From positions 1,736,378 through 1,800,377 of the forward strand of contig NZ_JADYWF010000001.1 of NCBI RefSeq assembly GCF_015864945.1: 64,000 nt of DNA. The letters run 5' to 3'. Origin of the DNA: Salinibacterium sp. NG253. Its GTDB lineage: Bacteria > Actinomycetota > Actinomycetes > Actinomycetales > Microbacteriaceae. Position 1 is the first letter of the stretch. Every line of letters starts with the position of its first letter. The notes under the pieces were generated by a model. That model was given only the letters and a program-made list of their open reading frames with translations, was not told the origin of the DNA and searched no databases. The translations under genes and the position numbers were made by a program. Positions 25,565-34,988 of this stretch are shown here, piece after piece.

Positions 25565-25725
25565 GGTGATACTCCTGTTCTAGTTACCGTAAGGACAAAG
25601 CCTTACCCAAGATCACTTGTCGGCACACACACTGCATTCTTCTCAAACCCGCGTTTTGGCACGAATTCAATCAGGGTGGGATGTGTCTGCGAGAGCGGAA
25701 GATACCGCTCGATCAACGGTATATG

Positions 25726-26109
25726 TTACGTGCTAGAGCACGCTGGGCACAACCCGAAAACGTCAACAATGTGGTGCGGGTCAGTAAAGCCGTGTTCTGC
25801 GGCCACATTCTTGGCCCACTGTTCGACGGCATCCGCCTTGATTTCCACAGTTGTTCCGCACTCGCGGCAGATCAAATGGTGGTGGTGCGAGTCGGGAGTG
25901 CAGGCCCGAAATAGGCTCTCGCCGTCTTGCTGCAGCGAATCAGCGTCGCCAGCTCCCGCGAGGTCCGCCAGTGCCCGATAGACAGTGGCGAGGCCAATCG
26001 AGCTGCCGGCGTCGCGCAGCGCACCGTGGAGCGATTGGGCGCTCACGAAACCCTCTGACTGAGTCAGAGCATCCCGCACTGCTTCTCGCTGCCAGGTGTT
26101 GCGCTTCAT
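25726..26109 (-). CDS. zur: Fur-family zinc regulator
   Basis: 127 residues from ATG 26109 (a GTG at 26118 also possible). The N-terminal winged helix (NTWQREAVRDALTQSEGFVSAQ, IGLATVYRALADLA) is the Fur DNA-binding domain; the C-terminal dimerisation part has the metal motif SHHHHLICRECGTTVEI and a second FGLCPACSST, giving the CxxC-CxxC structural zinc site. Context (directly after znuB, before the zinc-free ribosomal genes) points to Zur rather than Fur. It represses high-affinity zinc uptake when zinc-loaded. Confidence 0.9.
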   Translation of the reverse strand: MKRNTWQREAVRDALTQSEGFVSAQSLHGALRDAGSSIGLATVYRALADLAGAGDADSLQQDGESLFRACTPDSHHHHLICRECGTTVEIKADAVEQWAKNVAAEHGFTDPHHIVDVFGLCPACSST

Positions 26110-26123
26110 AGTCACCACTCTAA

Positions 26124-27032
26124 CTATTTCCCCGCCGGGGTAGCTGTGATCAGTTCAGCTCCGGATGCGCGGCCCACACTGCGGCGACCCCCACGCGCGC
26201 GGCGCGCGCCTATCACCCGGCAGACTAGGTAAATCAGGAACGAAATCGTCGTGATGTACGGGCTGATGGGCAGCGAGCCGCCGATTGCCAAGAGGACACC
26301 ACCGGTGGCCGAGACGAAGCCGAAGATCATGCTGAGCACCGGAACCAGGCGTGGCGATGACGAAACCTGCATCGCGGCTGCCGCCGGCGTCACGAGCAAC
26401 GCCATCACGAGTAGTGCGCCGATGATTTGTACCGCTACGGCAACCATGAGTCCCAGGAGCACCATGAAGCCGAGCGAGAGCATCCGAGAAGGAACGCCGC
26501 GGGCGGCAGCCACTTCCGGGTCGAGGCTGTCGAAGGTGAGCGGGCGCCACACAACAAACAGGGCCGCGAGCACAACGACGCTGATCACGATCAGCAGGCC
26601 GAGTTGCTCGCTGTCGACCGAAATAATCTGGCCGGTGAGGAGCCCGAACTTGTTTGCACTGCGTCCGGTGTAGAGCGCCAGAAACAGGATGCCCAAACCC
26701 ATACCAAACGGCATGAGCACGCCAATGATCGAGTTTCGATCGCGAGCCTTCGCCCCGAGCATCCCGATCAGAATCGCCGCAACGAGCGAGCCGACGATCG
26801 AACCGGCCACCACATTGGCGCCAAAAAGAAGTGCAGCCGCAGCACCGGCAAAAGAGAGCTCACTGATGCCGTGCACGGCAAACGCCATGTCGCGCTGCAT
26901 CACAAAGACGCCAATGAGCCCGCCTGCGATGCCAAGAACTGCTGCTGCGATGAGCGAAAAACGCACGAGGTTGAGCAGTGCGCCATAGTCGCTGAAATTG
27001 ACGACTTGGGCCCAGAAATCTGCGAATGTCAC
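26124..27032 (-). CDS. znuB: Zinc ABC transporter permease
   Basis: 302 residues, about eight to nine hydrophobic helices, of the ABC-3 family used for zinc and manganese. Recognisable blocks are FVMQRDMAFAVHGISELSFAGAA near 43-65 (with the family's H and S) and LLVMALLVTPAAAAMQ near 200-215. It starts ATGA-overlapped with the end of znuC and is followed after 14 bases by zur. It would form the membrane channel of the importer. Confidence 0.92.
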   Translation of the reverse strand: MTFADFWAQVVNFSDYGALLNLVRFSLIAAAVLGIAGGLIGVFVMQRDMAFAVHGISELSFAGAAAALLFGANVVAGSIVGSLVAAILIGMLGAKARDRNSIIGVLMPFGMGLGILFLALYTGRSANKFGLLTGQIISVDSEQLGLLIVISVVVLAALFVVWRPLTFDSLDPEVAAARGVPSRMLSLGFMVLLGLMVAVAVQIIGALLVMALLVTPAAAAMQVSSSPRLVPVLSMIFGFVSATGGVLLAIGGSLPISPYITTISFLIYLVCRVIGARRARGGRRSVGRASGAELITATPAGK

Positions 27033-27865
27033 GCGATCTCCTCCTCGTGGTGGTGATCGCCCTGAGGTATGCCGGCCACGATTACGCGGCCGGCCACACG
27101 CACAACTTCGACGGGAGTGCCGTAGAGCTCCGTGAGAACTTCGCTGCGCAGCACCTCATCTGGCGTACCAATCATGAATTTTCCGCCAGCCAAATACAGG
27201 ATGCGGTCGACCATGCCCAGCACCGGGTTCACGTCGTGGGTCACAAAAATGACCGCGGTGTTGTGCTCGCGGCGACGACGGTCGATCAGCTCAGAGACAC
27301 CACGCTGGTGCTGCAGGTCAAGGCTGAGCAGCGGCTCATCGCAGAGAAGCAAAACCGGGTCGGCCGCGAGTGATTGGGCAACGCGCAACCGTTGCTGCTC
27401 GCCGCCAGACAACGAACCGAGGGGTTGGCCCGCATAGTCGGTCGCACCGACGTCCGCGATCAGTTCGTCGACGCGAACACGCACGCTGTGGGGGAGCGTT
27501 GGCACCCCAAAGCGGTGGCCGTTCACCCCGAGCGTCACGAGATCGCGACCACGCAGAGGAGTGCCAGGGGCTGCCAGCTTCTGCTGCGGGATGTAGCCAA
27601 TGCAGCGATCTCCGCGGCGGACCGGATGCCCGTTCACCGAAATTGTGCCCGAGTCCAGCTTCTGCTGCCCCAGAATCGTCTTCAGCAAACTCGACTTACC
27701 GGAGCCATTCGAGCCAAGCACCGCCACAAATTCGCCGGGCGCAACATCGAGATTGAGACCCGACCAGAGAATGCGCGACCCAAAGCCGAGCACCCCATCA
27801 CGGATGCTCAGCACGGGTGTTGCAGGCGCAGTGCCGCTTATGGGCTCTGCTGTGGCGCCCGTCAC
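27029..27865 (-). CDS. znuC: Zinc ABC transporter ATP-binding protein
   Basis: 278 residues from a GTG at 27865; an alternative start at 27907 would overlap znuA and add an unlikely extension. Walker A is LGSNGSGKSSLLKT near 58-71, the signature is LGSLSGGEQQRLRVAQ, Walker B LLLCDEPLLSLD and the switch VIFVTHDVN. It drives zinc import together with ZnuB and ZnuA. Overlaps znuB by ATGA. Confidence 0.92.
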   Translation of the reverse strand: MTGATAEPISGTAPATPVLSIRDGVLGFGSRILWSGLNLDVAPGEFVAVLGSNGSGKSSLLKTILGQQKLDSGTISVNGHPVRRGDRCIGYIPQQKLAAPGTPLRGRDLVTLGVNGHRFGVPTLPHSVRVRVDELIADVGATDYAGQPLGSLSGGEQQRLRVAQSLAADPVLLLCDEPLLSLDLQHQRGVSELIDRRRREHNTAVIFVTHDVNPVLGMVDRILYLAGGKFMIGTPDEVLRSEVLTELYGTPVEVVRVAGRVIVAGIPQGDHHHEEEIA

Positions 27866-27878
27866 GCGGTCACCCTGC

Positions 27879-28856
27879 TCATGAAGCAAGGGCCTCCGCG
27901 AGAGCATCGAGGTTTGACGTCATCCATTCGACATAGTCTGACCCCTCGGGCAGCGTCTCGGTGAACGACACCACCGGAAGTCCCGCCTCAACGGCGGCTT
28001 CACGCACACGTTCCGTTTCGGGGCTCGAGGTCTGATCGTTGTAGGCCAAGAGTGCGACGTGGTCATCTTCTACCAGTGCAAGCACCTCGAGCAGCGCCGA
28101 CGGGGGCACGTCGGTACCCTCCTCAATCGCCTCGGTGAAGTCACTCGGAGTGTCGTTGTGCAGGCCAACCGCTTGAAGCAGGTAGACGGCGACGGGTTCA
28201 GTAATAGCTACACCCCGGCCCTCCGCAGTTTCAGCGATCGTGTCAGCCTGGGCTTCAAGATCCGCAAGGTCAGAGAGGTAACCGGCAAGGTTGGTGTCAA
28301 ACATGTCGGCGTCGTCGGGGCTGAGCGAAGTCAGCTCCTCAGTGATGTGCTCGGCGATGTGCTCCATGGCGTGGAAGCTGTACCACACGTGCTCGTTGAA
28401 GCCCTCGATGTGATCGTGGCCGTCATCCGTGCTGTGGTCGTCGTCGGTTTCTTCGTCGGCGTGGTCTTCGTCATCGAGAAGGCCTGACTCGTCAACGGCG
28501 GTTACAAGAATGGCGCCCGCTCCGGCGGCTTCGTAGAGCGCTTCGGCGAAGGGGTCGTAGCCGCCGCCGTTCACGATCACGAGTTCTGCCTCAGAGACGG
28601 CGAGCTGGTCGCGCGCTGAGGCTTCATAGCTGTGGGGGTCTTGCGCTGCGCTGTCGATGAGGCTCGTGACCGTCACGGCGTCGCCGCCGAGGGTAGAGAC
28701 AAGATCGCCGTAAACGATGGTGGAGGCGACGACGGCGATCGTGCCATCCTCCTCAACCGGGGCGTCCGCCGTGCACCCGGCAAGGGCGAGGGCAGAAACA
28801 GCGAGAACGGCGCCTGCGGTGAGGGCGCGGGGTTGAAAAGTGGTGAAGCGAGACAT
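27879..28856 (-). CDS. znuA: Zinc-binding lipoprotein of the ABC importer
   Basis: 325 residues, with a signal peptide and lipobox LAGC (Cys28), then the cluster A-I fold (TIVYGDLVSTLGGDAVTVTSLI, SEAELVIVNGGGYDPF). It has the His/Asp-rich loop expected of zinc rather than manganese binding proteins (about residues 135-160, DDEDHADEETDDDH then STDDGHDHIEG), followed by EHVWYSFHAMEHIAEHI with the ligand histidines. ATG 28856 follows aagga. First gene of the leftward zinc operon; a Zur-box-like palindrome lies 32 bases upstream. Confidence 0.93.
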   Translation of the reverse strand: MSRFTTFQPRALTAGAVLAVSALALAGCTADAPVEEDGTIAVVASTIVYGDLVSTLGGDAVTVTSLIDSAAQDPHSYEASARDQLAVSEAELVIVNGGGYDPFAEALYEAAGAGAILVTAVDESGLLDDEDHADEETDDDHSTDDGHDHIEGFNEHVWYSFHAMEHIAEHITEELTSLSPDDADMFDTNLAGYLSDLADLEAQADTIAETAEGRGVAITEPVAVYLLQAVGLHNDTPSDFTEAIEEGTDVPPSALLEVLALVEDDHVALLAYNDQTSSPETERVREAAVEAGLPVVSFTETLPEGSDYVEWMTSNLDALAEALAS

Positions 28857-28887
28857 CAAGGTGTCCTTCTAAGGCCGAAGCCAGTCG

Positions 28888-28908
28888 TGGTAATGAGATT
28901 CGTTATCA
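28888..28908. promoter_or_regulatory. Zur-box-like palindrome before znuA
   Basis: tggtaatga-gat-tcgttatca is an imperfect palindrome (7 of 9 arm positions pair) that agrees with the TGATAATGA-type Zur operator. It lies between znuA and the next upstream gene, which points the same way, so it should control the znuACB-zur (-rpmB-rpmG-rpsN) unit. Confidence 0.7.
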
Positions 28909-28955
28909 ATAGAGTACATGAGGAACGTGATCGTCACCACTCGGCGGCGAGCCGC

Positions 28956-29612
28956 CTAGAGCGCCGCGCCACCAGCGAGCTGCAACTGGAGACCATCCAG
29001 GATGAGATTGAGTCCATGAGTGAACTCACTCTCGAACGCATAGCCGCTGTCACCGAACAATTCCGCGAGCGCTCGCGTGAGGTACGGATACTCCTCGGGT
29101 GAGGGCGCAACGTCGGAGGCGAACTCCTCCTCAGCCCCGTCTCCCGCGGCGAACGGAAGGCCAGCTTCGGTCAGCACGAAGCCGTACACGAAGGCGTCGA
29201 TTGTCGAGAAGGCGTGGGTAGCGAGCGCTGCCGAAAAGCCGTGGGTCAGGAGGCAACCCATCACCCGATCGTGGTGACGCAGCAATGCTGGCCCCGGGAT
29301 CGGTCGAGATTCGAGCATCCCCAGAGCCCACGGATGCGCTCGAAGAACGCGTCGGGCGGACTCGGCCCTCAGCACCATTTGCTCTCGCCATGGAGCTTCG
29401 ATCGTGGGGAGTTCGATTTGAGAAAACGCCCATTCTGCAAGCTCGTCGAGCAGAGTCTCCTTGTTCGCAACGTGGTGGTACAGCGACATCGCTTGCACGC
29501 GCAGTTCCGCCCCGACGGTTCGCATGCTCACTCCTGCGAGACCGTCCCGATCCGCTACCGCGGCCGCGGCGGCGACAATTCGCTCCTTGCTCAACGTTCC
29601 TCGTGCGCTCAT
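28956..29612 (-). CDS. TetR-family transcriptional regulator
   Basis: 218 residues from ATG 29612 (GTG one codon upstream). The N-terminal helix-turn-helix reads ERIVAAAAAVADRDGLAGVS, then MRTVGAELRVQAMSLYHHVA, and the C-terminal ligand-binding part (REQMVLRAESARRVLRAHPWA, STIDAFVYGFVL) looks like TetR_C-type repressors of efflux or membrane functions. Divergent from the four-helix protein at 29695, with a palindrome in the shared promoter, so it likely controls that gene. Confidence 0.85.
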   Translation of the reverse strand: MSARGTLSKERIVAAAAAVADRDGLAGVSMRTVGAELRVQAMSLYHHVANKETLLDELAEWAFSQIELPTIEAPWREQMVLRAESARRVLRAHPWALGMLESRPIPGPALLRHHDRVMGCLLTHGFSAALATHAFSTIDAFVYGFVLTEAGLPFAAGDGAEEEFASDVAPSPEEYPYLTRALAELFGDSGYAFESEFTHGLNLILDGLQLQLAGGAAL

Positions 29613-29629
29613 CACCCTATTGTTGCGCC

Positions 29630-29645
29630 CCTTACAGGCGTAAGG
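29630..29645. promoter_or_regulatory. Inverted repeat between the TetR gene and its divergent neighbour
   Basis: CCTTAC-aggc-GTAAGG, a perfect 6-bp inverted repeat 18 bases from the regulator start and 50 bases from the divergent gene, suits a TetR operator. Confidence 0.55.
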
Positions 29646-29694
29646 CTATGCTCGCTTTCATCACCACACCAACGAATCCCGAAAGGTTCCCGCC

Positions 29695-30111
29695 ATGAGC
29701 ACAGCCGCAGCACCCCTCCCACCACTCGACACCCGCATCCGGCTCGCCGCTCTCTGGACCGCAACAATGGTGCTTGTGGCCTTTGTCGACATCTTCGGCT
29801 TCTACCGCCCCGACTATCGCGAACAGGTTGAGGCCGGGCGGGTTTTCGTATTCGACATCGGCCAACCCTTCATGCTGGGCATCGTGATTTACGTGATGAT
29901 CCCGACACTGATGATCGCGCTGAGCGTACTGCTACCCCACCGCTCAAACCGCCTCACTAACCTCATCGTGGCACCCGTCTTTGCCCTGACAATCGTCGGG
30001 GCTGCTATCGGCGAGTGGGGATACTATGTGCTTGCAAGCGGGGTCGAGCTGGCCCTTCTCGCCACCATCGTGACGCTTTCGGTGAAGTGGGCAGTGCCGA
30101 AACGAAGCTAA
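29695..30111 (+). CDS. Four-helix membrane protein (DUF6326-like)
   Basis: 138 residues, with helices at about 15-35, 56-80, 86-108 and 112-130. The pattern LWTATMVLVAFVDIFGFYRPDY followed by GQPFMLGIVIYVMIPTLMI is found in a group of small bacterial membrane proteins often paired with TetR genes. ATG follows gaaaggttcccgcc. Probably regulated by the divergent TetR protein. Function unknown. Confidence 0.65.
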   Translation: MSTAAAPLPPLDTRIRLAALWTATMVLVAFVDIFGFYRPDYREQVEAGRVFVFDIGQPFMLGIVIYVMIPTLMIALSVLLPHRSNRLTNLIVAPVFALTIVGAAIGEWGYYVLASGVELALLATIVTLSVKWAVPKRS

Positions 30112-30160
30112 CGCTGCCCTGCGGCTGGGGAGCTCCGGCCGCCGAAAGGACTGGACTGCC

Positions 30161-31417
30161 ATGTCAACCACCACCACCACAAACTGGGCGGGCAACTTCA
30201 CCTACGGAGCAGAGACAATCCTGCACCCGACCACGGTTGCTGAAGTCCAAGAGCGTGTAGCCAAGTGGCCCCGCGTGCGCGCACTCGGCACCAGACATTC
30301 CTTCACCGACATTGCGGATACCCCCGGCGCGCTGATATCGCTCGCCGAACTTGATCCGGCTATCCAGATCGACCCGGCAACCATGACCGTCAGCGTCGCC
30401 GGCGGCACCAGCTTCGGCATCCTGATCAACGAACTCGAAAAGCACGGTTTCGCTCTCCATAACACCGGCTCGCTGCCGCACATTTCGGTAGCGGGCGCCA
30501 CCGCCACCGGCACTCACGGTTCCGGCGATCACAACGGCATCCTCTCCACCGCCATCGCGGCCGTGGAGTTAGTCACCGCGGATGGCTCCCTCGTGCACGT
30601 TGACCGCTCCAGCGAGCACCTGCCTGCCATCGCCGTCGGGCTCGGCGCTTTCGGAATCATCACCCGCGTGACCCTCGACATCGAGCCGAGCTATCAAGTA
30701 CGCCAAGACGTCTACCGTTTCGCGCGCTGGGAAACCGTGCTCGAGCAACTCGACGAGGTGATGGCCAGCGCCTACAGCGTGAGTCTTCTCGCCGACTTCG
30801 CGAGCCCCACCGTCATGCAGATTTGGCTGAAAACCCGTCTGGCCGACGGGATGGAACCTGAAGTGGCATCCACCCTGTTCGGTGGTGTCTGGTACGACGA
30901 CTCCGAAGAGCTTGCGCCCGAAAACGTGAACCAGCGCGCAAGCGTTCCCGGCCCGTGGTCAGAGCGGATGCCGCACTTTCGGCTCGACGGACAACCTTCG
31001 AATGGCGGCGATGAGCTCCAAAGCGAGTACTACGTTGCTCGGGAACATGGAGTCGCCGCCCTAGAAGTGCTTCGAACCTTGGGCGACCAAATTTCACCCC
31101 ACCTGCTGATCTCCGAAATCCGCACCGCCGCCGCTGACTCACTGTGGATGAGCCCCGCCTACGAGCGCGATGTTCTCTGCATCGGCTTCACCTGGGCCAA
31201 ACATCCGGCAGAAGTCGAGGCGCTGCTCCCCGTGATCGAGGAAGCTCTCGCACCCTACGCTCCGCGGCAACACTGGGGAAAGCTCTTCCACTTTGGCGCC
31301 GAAGTTGTGCACGAGCGCTTTCCGCGCGTCGACGATTTTCGCGCCCTTCAGCGCGAGTATGACCCCGAGGGAAAGTTCTGGAACACGTTCCTCGAACAGA
31401 AACTGGGATCCCGCTAG
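30161..31417 (+). CDS. FAD-linked alditol/xylitol oxidase-like protein
   Basis: 418 residues of the vanillyl-alcohol/aldonolactone oxidase flavoprotein family. The PCMH-type FAD domain has VRALGTRHSFTDIA with His46, matching the residue that covalently binds FAD in streptomycete alditol oxidase, and GSLPHISVAGATATGTHGSG in the FAD-binding loop. The C-terminal HWGKLFHFG and ending EGKFWNTFLEQKLG fit sugar-alcohol and L-gulonolactone oxidases. It would oxidise a polyol with O2 to an aldose and H2O2 in the cytosol. Single gene; ATG follows gaaagga. Confidence 0.88.
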   Translation: MSTTTTTNWAGNFTYGAETILHPTTVAEVQERVAKWPRVRALGTRHSFTDIADTPGALISLAELDPAIQIDPATMTVSVAGGTSFGILINELEKHGFALHNTGSLPHISVAGATATGTHGSGDHNGILSTAIAAVELVTADGSLVHVDRSSEHLPAIAVGLGAFGIITRVTLDIEPSYQVRQDVYRFARWETVLEQLDEVMASAYSVSLLADFASPTVMQIWLKTRLADGMEPEVASTLFGGVWYDDSEELAPENVNQRASVPGPWSERMPHFRLDGQPSNGGDELQSEYYVAREHGVAALEVLRTLGDQISPHLLISEIRTAAADSLWMSPAYERDVLCIGFTWAKHPAEVEALLPVIEEALAPYAPRQHWGKLFHFGAEVVHERFPRVDDFRALQREYDPEGKFWNTFLEQKLGSR

Positions 31418-31434
31418 CTCAGAGCTCGCAGTTT

Positions 31435-32562
31435 TTACTTCAGCTTCTTGCCAGCAGGAGCTGGCTTCTCTCCGTTTTCGTTCCACGTCTTGAGAATTGA
31501 CCAGCCGACCGCAGCGATCGGTACAGCGAGTACCGCTCCCACGATGCCGCCGAGGATCGTTCCGGCGGTCAAGGCCACCAAAATGACGAGCGGGTGGATG
31601 CTCAAGGACTGCGCCATCACGACGGGCTGAAGGAAGTTGCCCTCCAACTGGTTCACGAGCACAACGATTCCCAGAACAATCAACGCAACGACCCAGCCAT
31701 TCGTGACCAGAGCGACAACGGCGGCCAAGATGCCCGCGACGGTGGCTCCCACGAGCGGGATGAAGGCACCAAGAAAGACGATCACAGCGAGTGGCAGCGC
31801 GAGCGGCACCTGCAAAATCAGCAGTCCGATGCCGATACCAAACGCGTCAACAGCAGCGACCGTCGCGGTTCCGCGAACGTAACCACCGAGCGTACGAACC
31901 GCTGTGTGGCCGATGCGGTGCCCACGATCACGACGCTCGCCGGTCATCGGGCGAAGGAAGAACTCCCAAATCTGGTCGCCGTCCTTGAGGAAGAAGAACA
32001 GGATCACCGCACCAAGCAGGATTCCGGTCACGACTTGAGCTGCTGCCGATACTCCCTGGATCGCACCAAGGCCGAAGGTCGCACTCGTGACGAAATCGAC
32101 AACCGCGTTCCACGCCTCATCGAGGGCGTCCTGATCAATCGGGAACGGTCCGTCGAGCGCGAAGCTCTTGAGTTGCTCGAACCCCTCAACGGCCGAGTCA
32201 GACAAGTCGGACCACTGATCCTGAACAGCGAACACGATCGCGGTGATTAATCCGCCAAGCACGATGATGCCGCCGAGCAAGGCGATCCACGCCGACAGCG
32301 CACGACCGACACCGTGGCGGCGCATCCACACCACCAGCGGGCTAGCCGCCGCGGCAAGAATCAACGCGATAAGAACCGGAATGACCACAAGCTTGAGCTG
32401 CGTGAGCGCGAAAACCGTCACCGAGATCAGCGTCAGCAGCAACAACACCTGCAGAGACCGGATCGACCAAGAACCCAAGCGGTCGGTCCATAATTCGCGC
32501 AGTCCCAGACGCTGGGAACTGGATACCGCTTGAGCGGCAGACGATTTCTTCTTCAAGGCCAT
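31435..32562 (-). CDS. AI-2E-family transporter (PF01594-like permease)
   Basis: 375 residues with about eight hydrophobic helices; after a Lys/Ser-rich start come VVIPVLIALILAAAASPLV, VVTGILLGAVILFFFLKDGDQ (family hallmark), GYVRGTATVAAVDAFGIGIG and LAVIVFLGAFIPLVGATVAG, then LVNQLEGNFLQPVVMAQSLSIHPLVIL. Members are proposed exporters or Na+/H+ antiporters; the autoinducer-2 function applies to few. Neighbouring genes do not suggest a substrate. C-terminal Lys-rich tail (EKPAPAGKKLK). Confidence 0.88.
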   Translation of the reverse strand: MALKKKSSAAQAVSSSQRLGLRELWTDRLGSWSIRSLQVLLLLTLISVTVFALTQLKLVVIPVLIALILAAAASPLVVWMRRHGVGRALSAWIALLGGIIVLGGLITAIVFAVQDQWSDLSDSAVEGFEQLKSFALDGPFPIDQDALDEAWNAVVDFVTSATFGLGAIQGVSAAAQVVTGILLGAVILFFFLKDGDQIWEFFLRPMTGERRDRGHRIGHTAVRTLGGYVRGTATVAAVDAFGIGIGLLILQVPLALPLAVIVFLGAFIPLVGATVAGILAAVVALVTNGWVVALIVLGIVVLVNQLEGNFLQPVVMAQSLSIHPLVILVALTAGTILGGIVGAVLAVPIAAVGWSILKTWNENGEKPAPAGKKLK

Positions 32563-32610
32563 GCGGCCACATTACCTACCGTTGAACCGAAATCGGTAGA
32601 GCCGCACGAA

Positions 32611-33996
32611 CTAGTCAAGCAGAAGCGCAGGCTCTTCGAGCACACTCGCGAGGTCGGCCACGAAACGGCTCGCAACATCCCCGTCAACAATGCGGTGGTC
32701 GAAGCTTGCACTGACCGTCGTAACGTAGCGGGCCCGCACTTCGCCGTCGACAACCCACGGCTTCTGCTTGATCGAACCCAGAGCCACAATGGCGGCCTCG
32801 CCCGGGTTGATGATGGGCGTGCCGGTGTCCATGCCATACGAACCGATGTTGGTGATCGTGATCGTGCCGTTCGACATTTCAGCGGGCTGCGTCTTGCCAT
32901 CACGCGCGGTGATGGTGAGCTGTTCGAGGGATTTCGCGAGCTCGAGCAGGCTCAATTCTTGAACGTCTTTAACGTTCGGAACGATGAGTCCGCGAGGCGT
33001 TGCTGCTGCGATGCCCAAGTTCACGTAGTGGTGAACGATGATCTCTTTGTCGGTCCAGCTTGAGTTCACCGTCGGGTTGCGGCGCACAGCCCAGCTCACG
33101 GCCTTGGCCATGATCAGCAGCGGGCTCACGCGCACACCAGCAAAGTCGGTGGAGTTCTTGAGTCGCTTTACGAACTCCATGGTTCGCGTGGCATCCACGT
33201 CGGTGAAGACGCTCACGTGCGGCGCCGTGAACGCGCTGTGCACCATGGCCTTGGCGATGGCCTTACGCACGCCCTTCACGGGAATGCGCTCTTCGCGCTC
33301 GTCGCCCCACTCGGGAGTCTCGATGTTGCGGAAGACGCTCGCCTGCGAAGCATGACGAATCACGTCTTCGCGCGTGGTTTCTCCGGCCAACCCTGTCGCG
33401 ACGACCTCGGCGAGTTCAACACCCAAGTCTTTGGCTAGCTTGCGAATCGGCGGCTTCGCGATGATTGGGCTGGCGAATGACGCGGGCACGGATGCGGGGC
33501 GAGGCTTCGCTGCGGCGGCGGCGCCATCCTTCGCCGGCTGCCCACCCTTGCGACGACGCGAGCTCACGTGACCGGCAGTGCCGTAGCCCACGAGCACAGC
33601 CCCGGGCTTGTCATCGTCGTTCGCGATGGTGGATGCCGTGTCAGCGACAGCAGCGGCAGTGTCATCCGCTGCACTGCTTTCTGCACCAACGTCGGACATC
33701 ATCCCGTGGCTTTCGTCTTCACCGGAACCGGGTGCGGTCAACTCAACTGAGCCGCCAACGGACTGCACGCTGATGATCGGAGTGCCAACCTCAACAGTCG
33801 AACCCTCCTCGACCAGCAGCTTCTGCACGGTGCCGGCAAAAGGCGAGGGGAGTTCGACGAGCGACTTAGCCGTCTCGATCTCCACCAGAACCTGGTTCAC
33901 GACGATTTCGTCGCCAGGCGCAACCTTCCAGGAGACGATCTCGGCTTCAGTTAGCCCCTCGCCCACATCGGGGAGAGGAAATTCAGATACGGCCAC
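32611..33996 (-). CDS. 2-oxoacid dehydrogenase E2 (dihydrolipoyl acyltransferase)
   Basis: 461 residues. One lipoyl domain at the N-terminus ([17 protein letters not shown]; lipoyl Lys in [14 protein letters not shown] near 46), an Ala/Asp-rich linker, a peripheral-subunit-binding domain ([20 protein letters not shown]) and the catalytic domain with the late [16 protein letters not shown] motif carrying the active-site His and Asp. It transfers acyl groups to CoA. Lies after E1-beta with 14 bases between; no E3 gene is in the cluster, so a shared lipoamide dehydrogenase is needed. A branched-chain (Bkd) role is more likely than pyruvate, since actinobacterial pyruvate E1 is normally the single-chain AceE. 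Confidence 0.92.
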   Translation of the reverse strand: MAVSEFPLPDVGEGLTEAEIVSWKVAPGDEIVVNQVLVEIETAKSLVELPSPFAGTVQKLLVEEGSTVEVGTPIISVQSVGGSVELTAPGSGEDESHGMMSDVGAESSAADDTAAAVADTASTIANDDDKPGAVLVGYGTAGHVSSRRRKGGQPAKDGAAAAAKPRPASVPASFASPIIAKPPIRKLAKDLGVELAEVVATGLAGETTREDVIRHASQASVFRNIETPEWGDEREERIPVKGVRKAIAKAMVHSAFTAPHVSVFTDVDATRTMEFVKRLKNSTDFAGVRVSPLLIMAKAVSWAVRRNPTVNSSWTDKEIIVHHYVNLGIAAATPRGLIVPNVKDVQELSLLELAKSLEQLTITARDGKTQPAEMSNGTITITNIGSYGMDTGTPIINPGEAAIVALGSIKQKPWVVDGEVRARYVTTVSASFDHRIVDGDVASRFVADLASVLEEPALLLD

Positions 33997-34010
33997 GGGG
34001 GCCTCCTTCG

Positions 34011-34988
34011 TCAGTAGGCCAATGCCCGGTCGACAGCATCCAAGATGCGGTCAACACTAGGCAAGTACACGGATTCCAGCTTGGCAGGAGGGAATGGGGC
34101 GTCGTAACCGCTCACGCGCAGCACAGGTGCTTCGAGTGAGTAGAACGCACGCTCTGCCACGGTAGCCGCAACCTCCGAGCCCACGCTCACATTCCCGGGT
34201 GCCTCTTGAACAACAACAACGCGGCCCGTTTTTTGGGCGGATGCCACAATCGGGCCGTAGTCGATAGGGGAGAGCGATCGAAGGTCAACGACTTCAACAC
34301 TCGTGCCTTCTTCAGCGGCGAGCTCTGCTGCTTGCAGCAGCATCGACACGATCGCTCCGTGACCAACAAGGGTCACTTCGGTGCCATCACGCACGACTCG
34401 GCTGGAGTGAGCGGCGATGCCGGCCGACTCGCGGTCAACCTCACCCTTCTGCCAGTAGCGAGACTTGGGCTCGAAGAACATCACGGGGTCGTTGCTCGTG
34501 ATGGCTTCTTGAATCATCCAATAGGCGTCGTGCGGCGTAGCGGGGCTGAGCAGACGCAACCCGGCAGTGTGCGCGAAGTAAGCTTCTGGGCTCTCCTGGT
34601 GATGCTCGACCGCACCAATGTGTCCGCCGTAGGGAACACGAATCACGACGGGCATCTGAAGCGTGCCTTCGTGGCGCGCGGTCAGCTTTGCCAATTGGGA
34701 AGTGATTTGGTCAAAGCCGGGAAAAATGAAACCGTCGAACTGGATTTCGCACACGGGGCGGAATCCGCTCATGGCAAGCCCGATCGCGGTACCCACGATT
34801 CCGGACTCCGCGAGAGGAGTGTCAAGAACGCGATTCTCGCCGAACTCAGCTTGCAGTCCTTCGGTTACCCGAAAAACTCCGCCGAGCGGCCCAATGTCTT
34901 CGCCCATCAACAGGACTTTGCCGTCAGCAGCCATCGCGGCACGCATGCCCTCGTTGAGAGCCTTAGCCATCGTCATCGTTTCAGTCAT
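34011..34988 (-). CDS. 2-oxoacid dehydrogenase E1 beta subunit
   Basis: 325 residues: the transketolase-like pyrimidine-binding domain ([58 protein letters not shown]) and the C-terminal domain ([18 protein letters not shown]). It forms the alpha2beta2 thiamine-diphosphate enzyme that decarboxylates branched-chain 2-oxoacids. The start overlaps the stop of the alpha subunit by one base (TAATG). Confidence 0.93.
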   Translation of the reverse strand: MTETMTMAKALNEGMRAAMAADGKVLLMGEDIGPLGGVFRVTEGLQAEFGENRVLDTPLAESGIVGTAIGLAMSGFRPVCEIQFDGFIFPGFDQITSQLAKLTARHEGTLQMPVVIRVPYGGHIGAVEHHQESPEAYFAHTAGLRLLSPATPHDAYWMIQEAITSNDPVMFFEPKSRYWQKGEVDRESAGIAAHSSRVVRDGTEVTLVGHGAIVSMLLQAAELAAEEGTSVEVVDLRSLSPIDYGPIVASAQKTGRVVVVQEAPGNVSVGSEVAATVAERAFYSLEAPVLRVSGYDAPFPPAKLESVYLPSVDRILDAVDRALAY

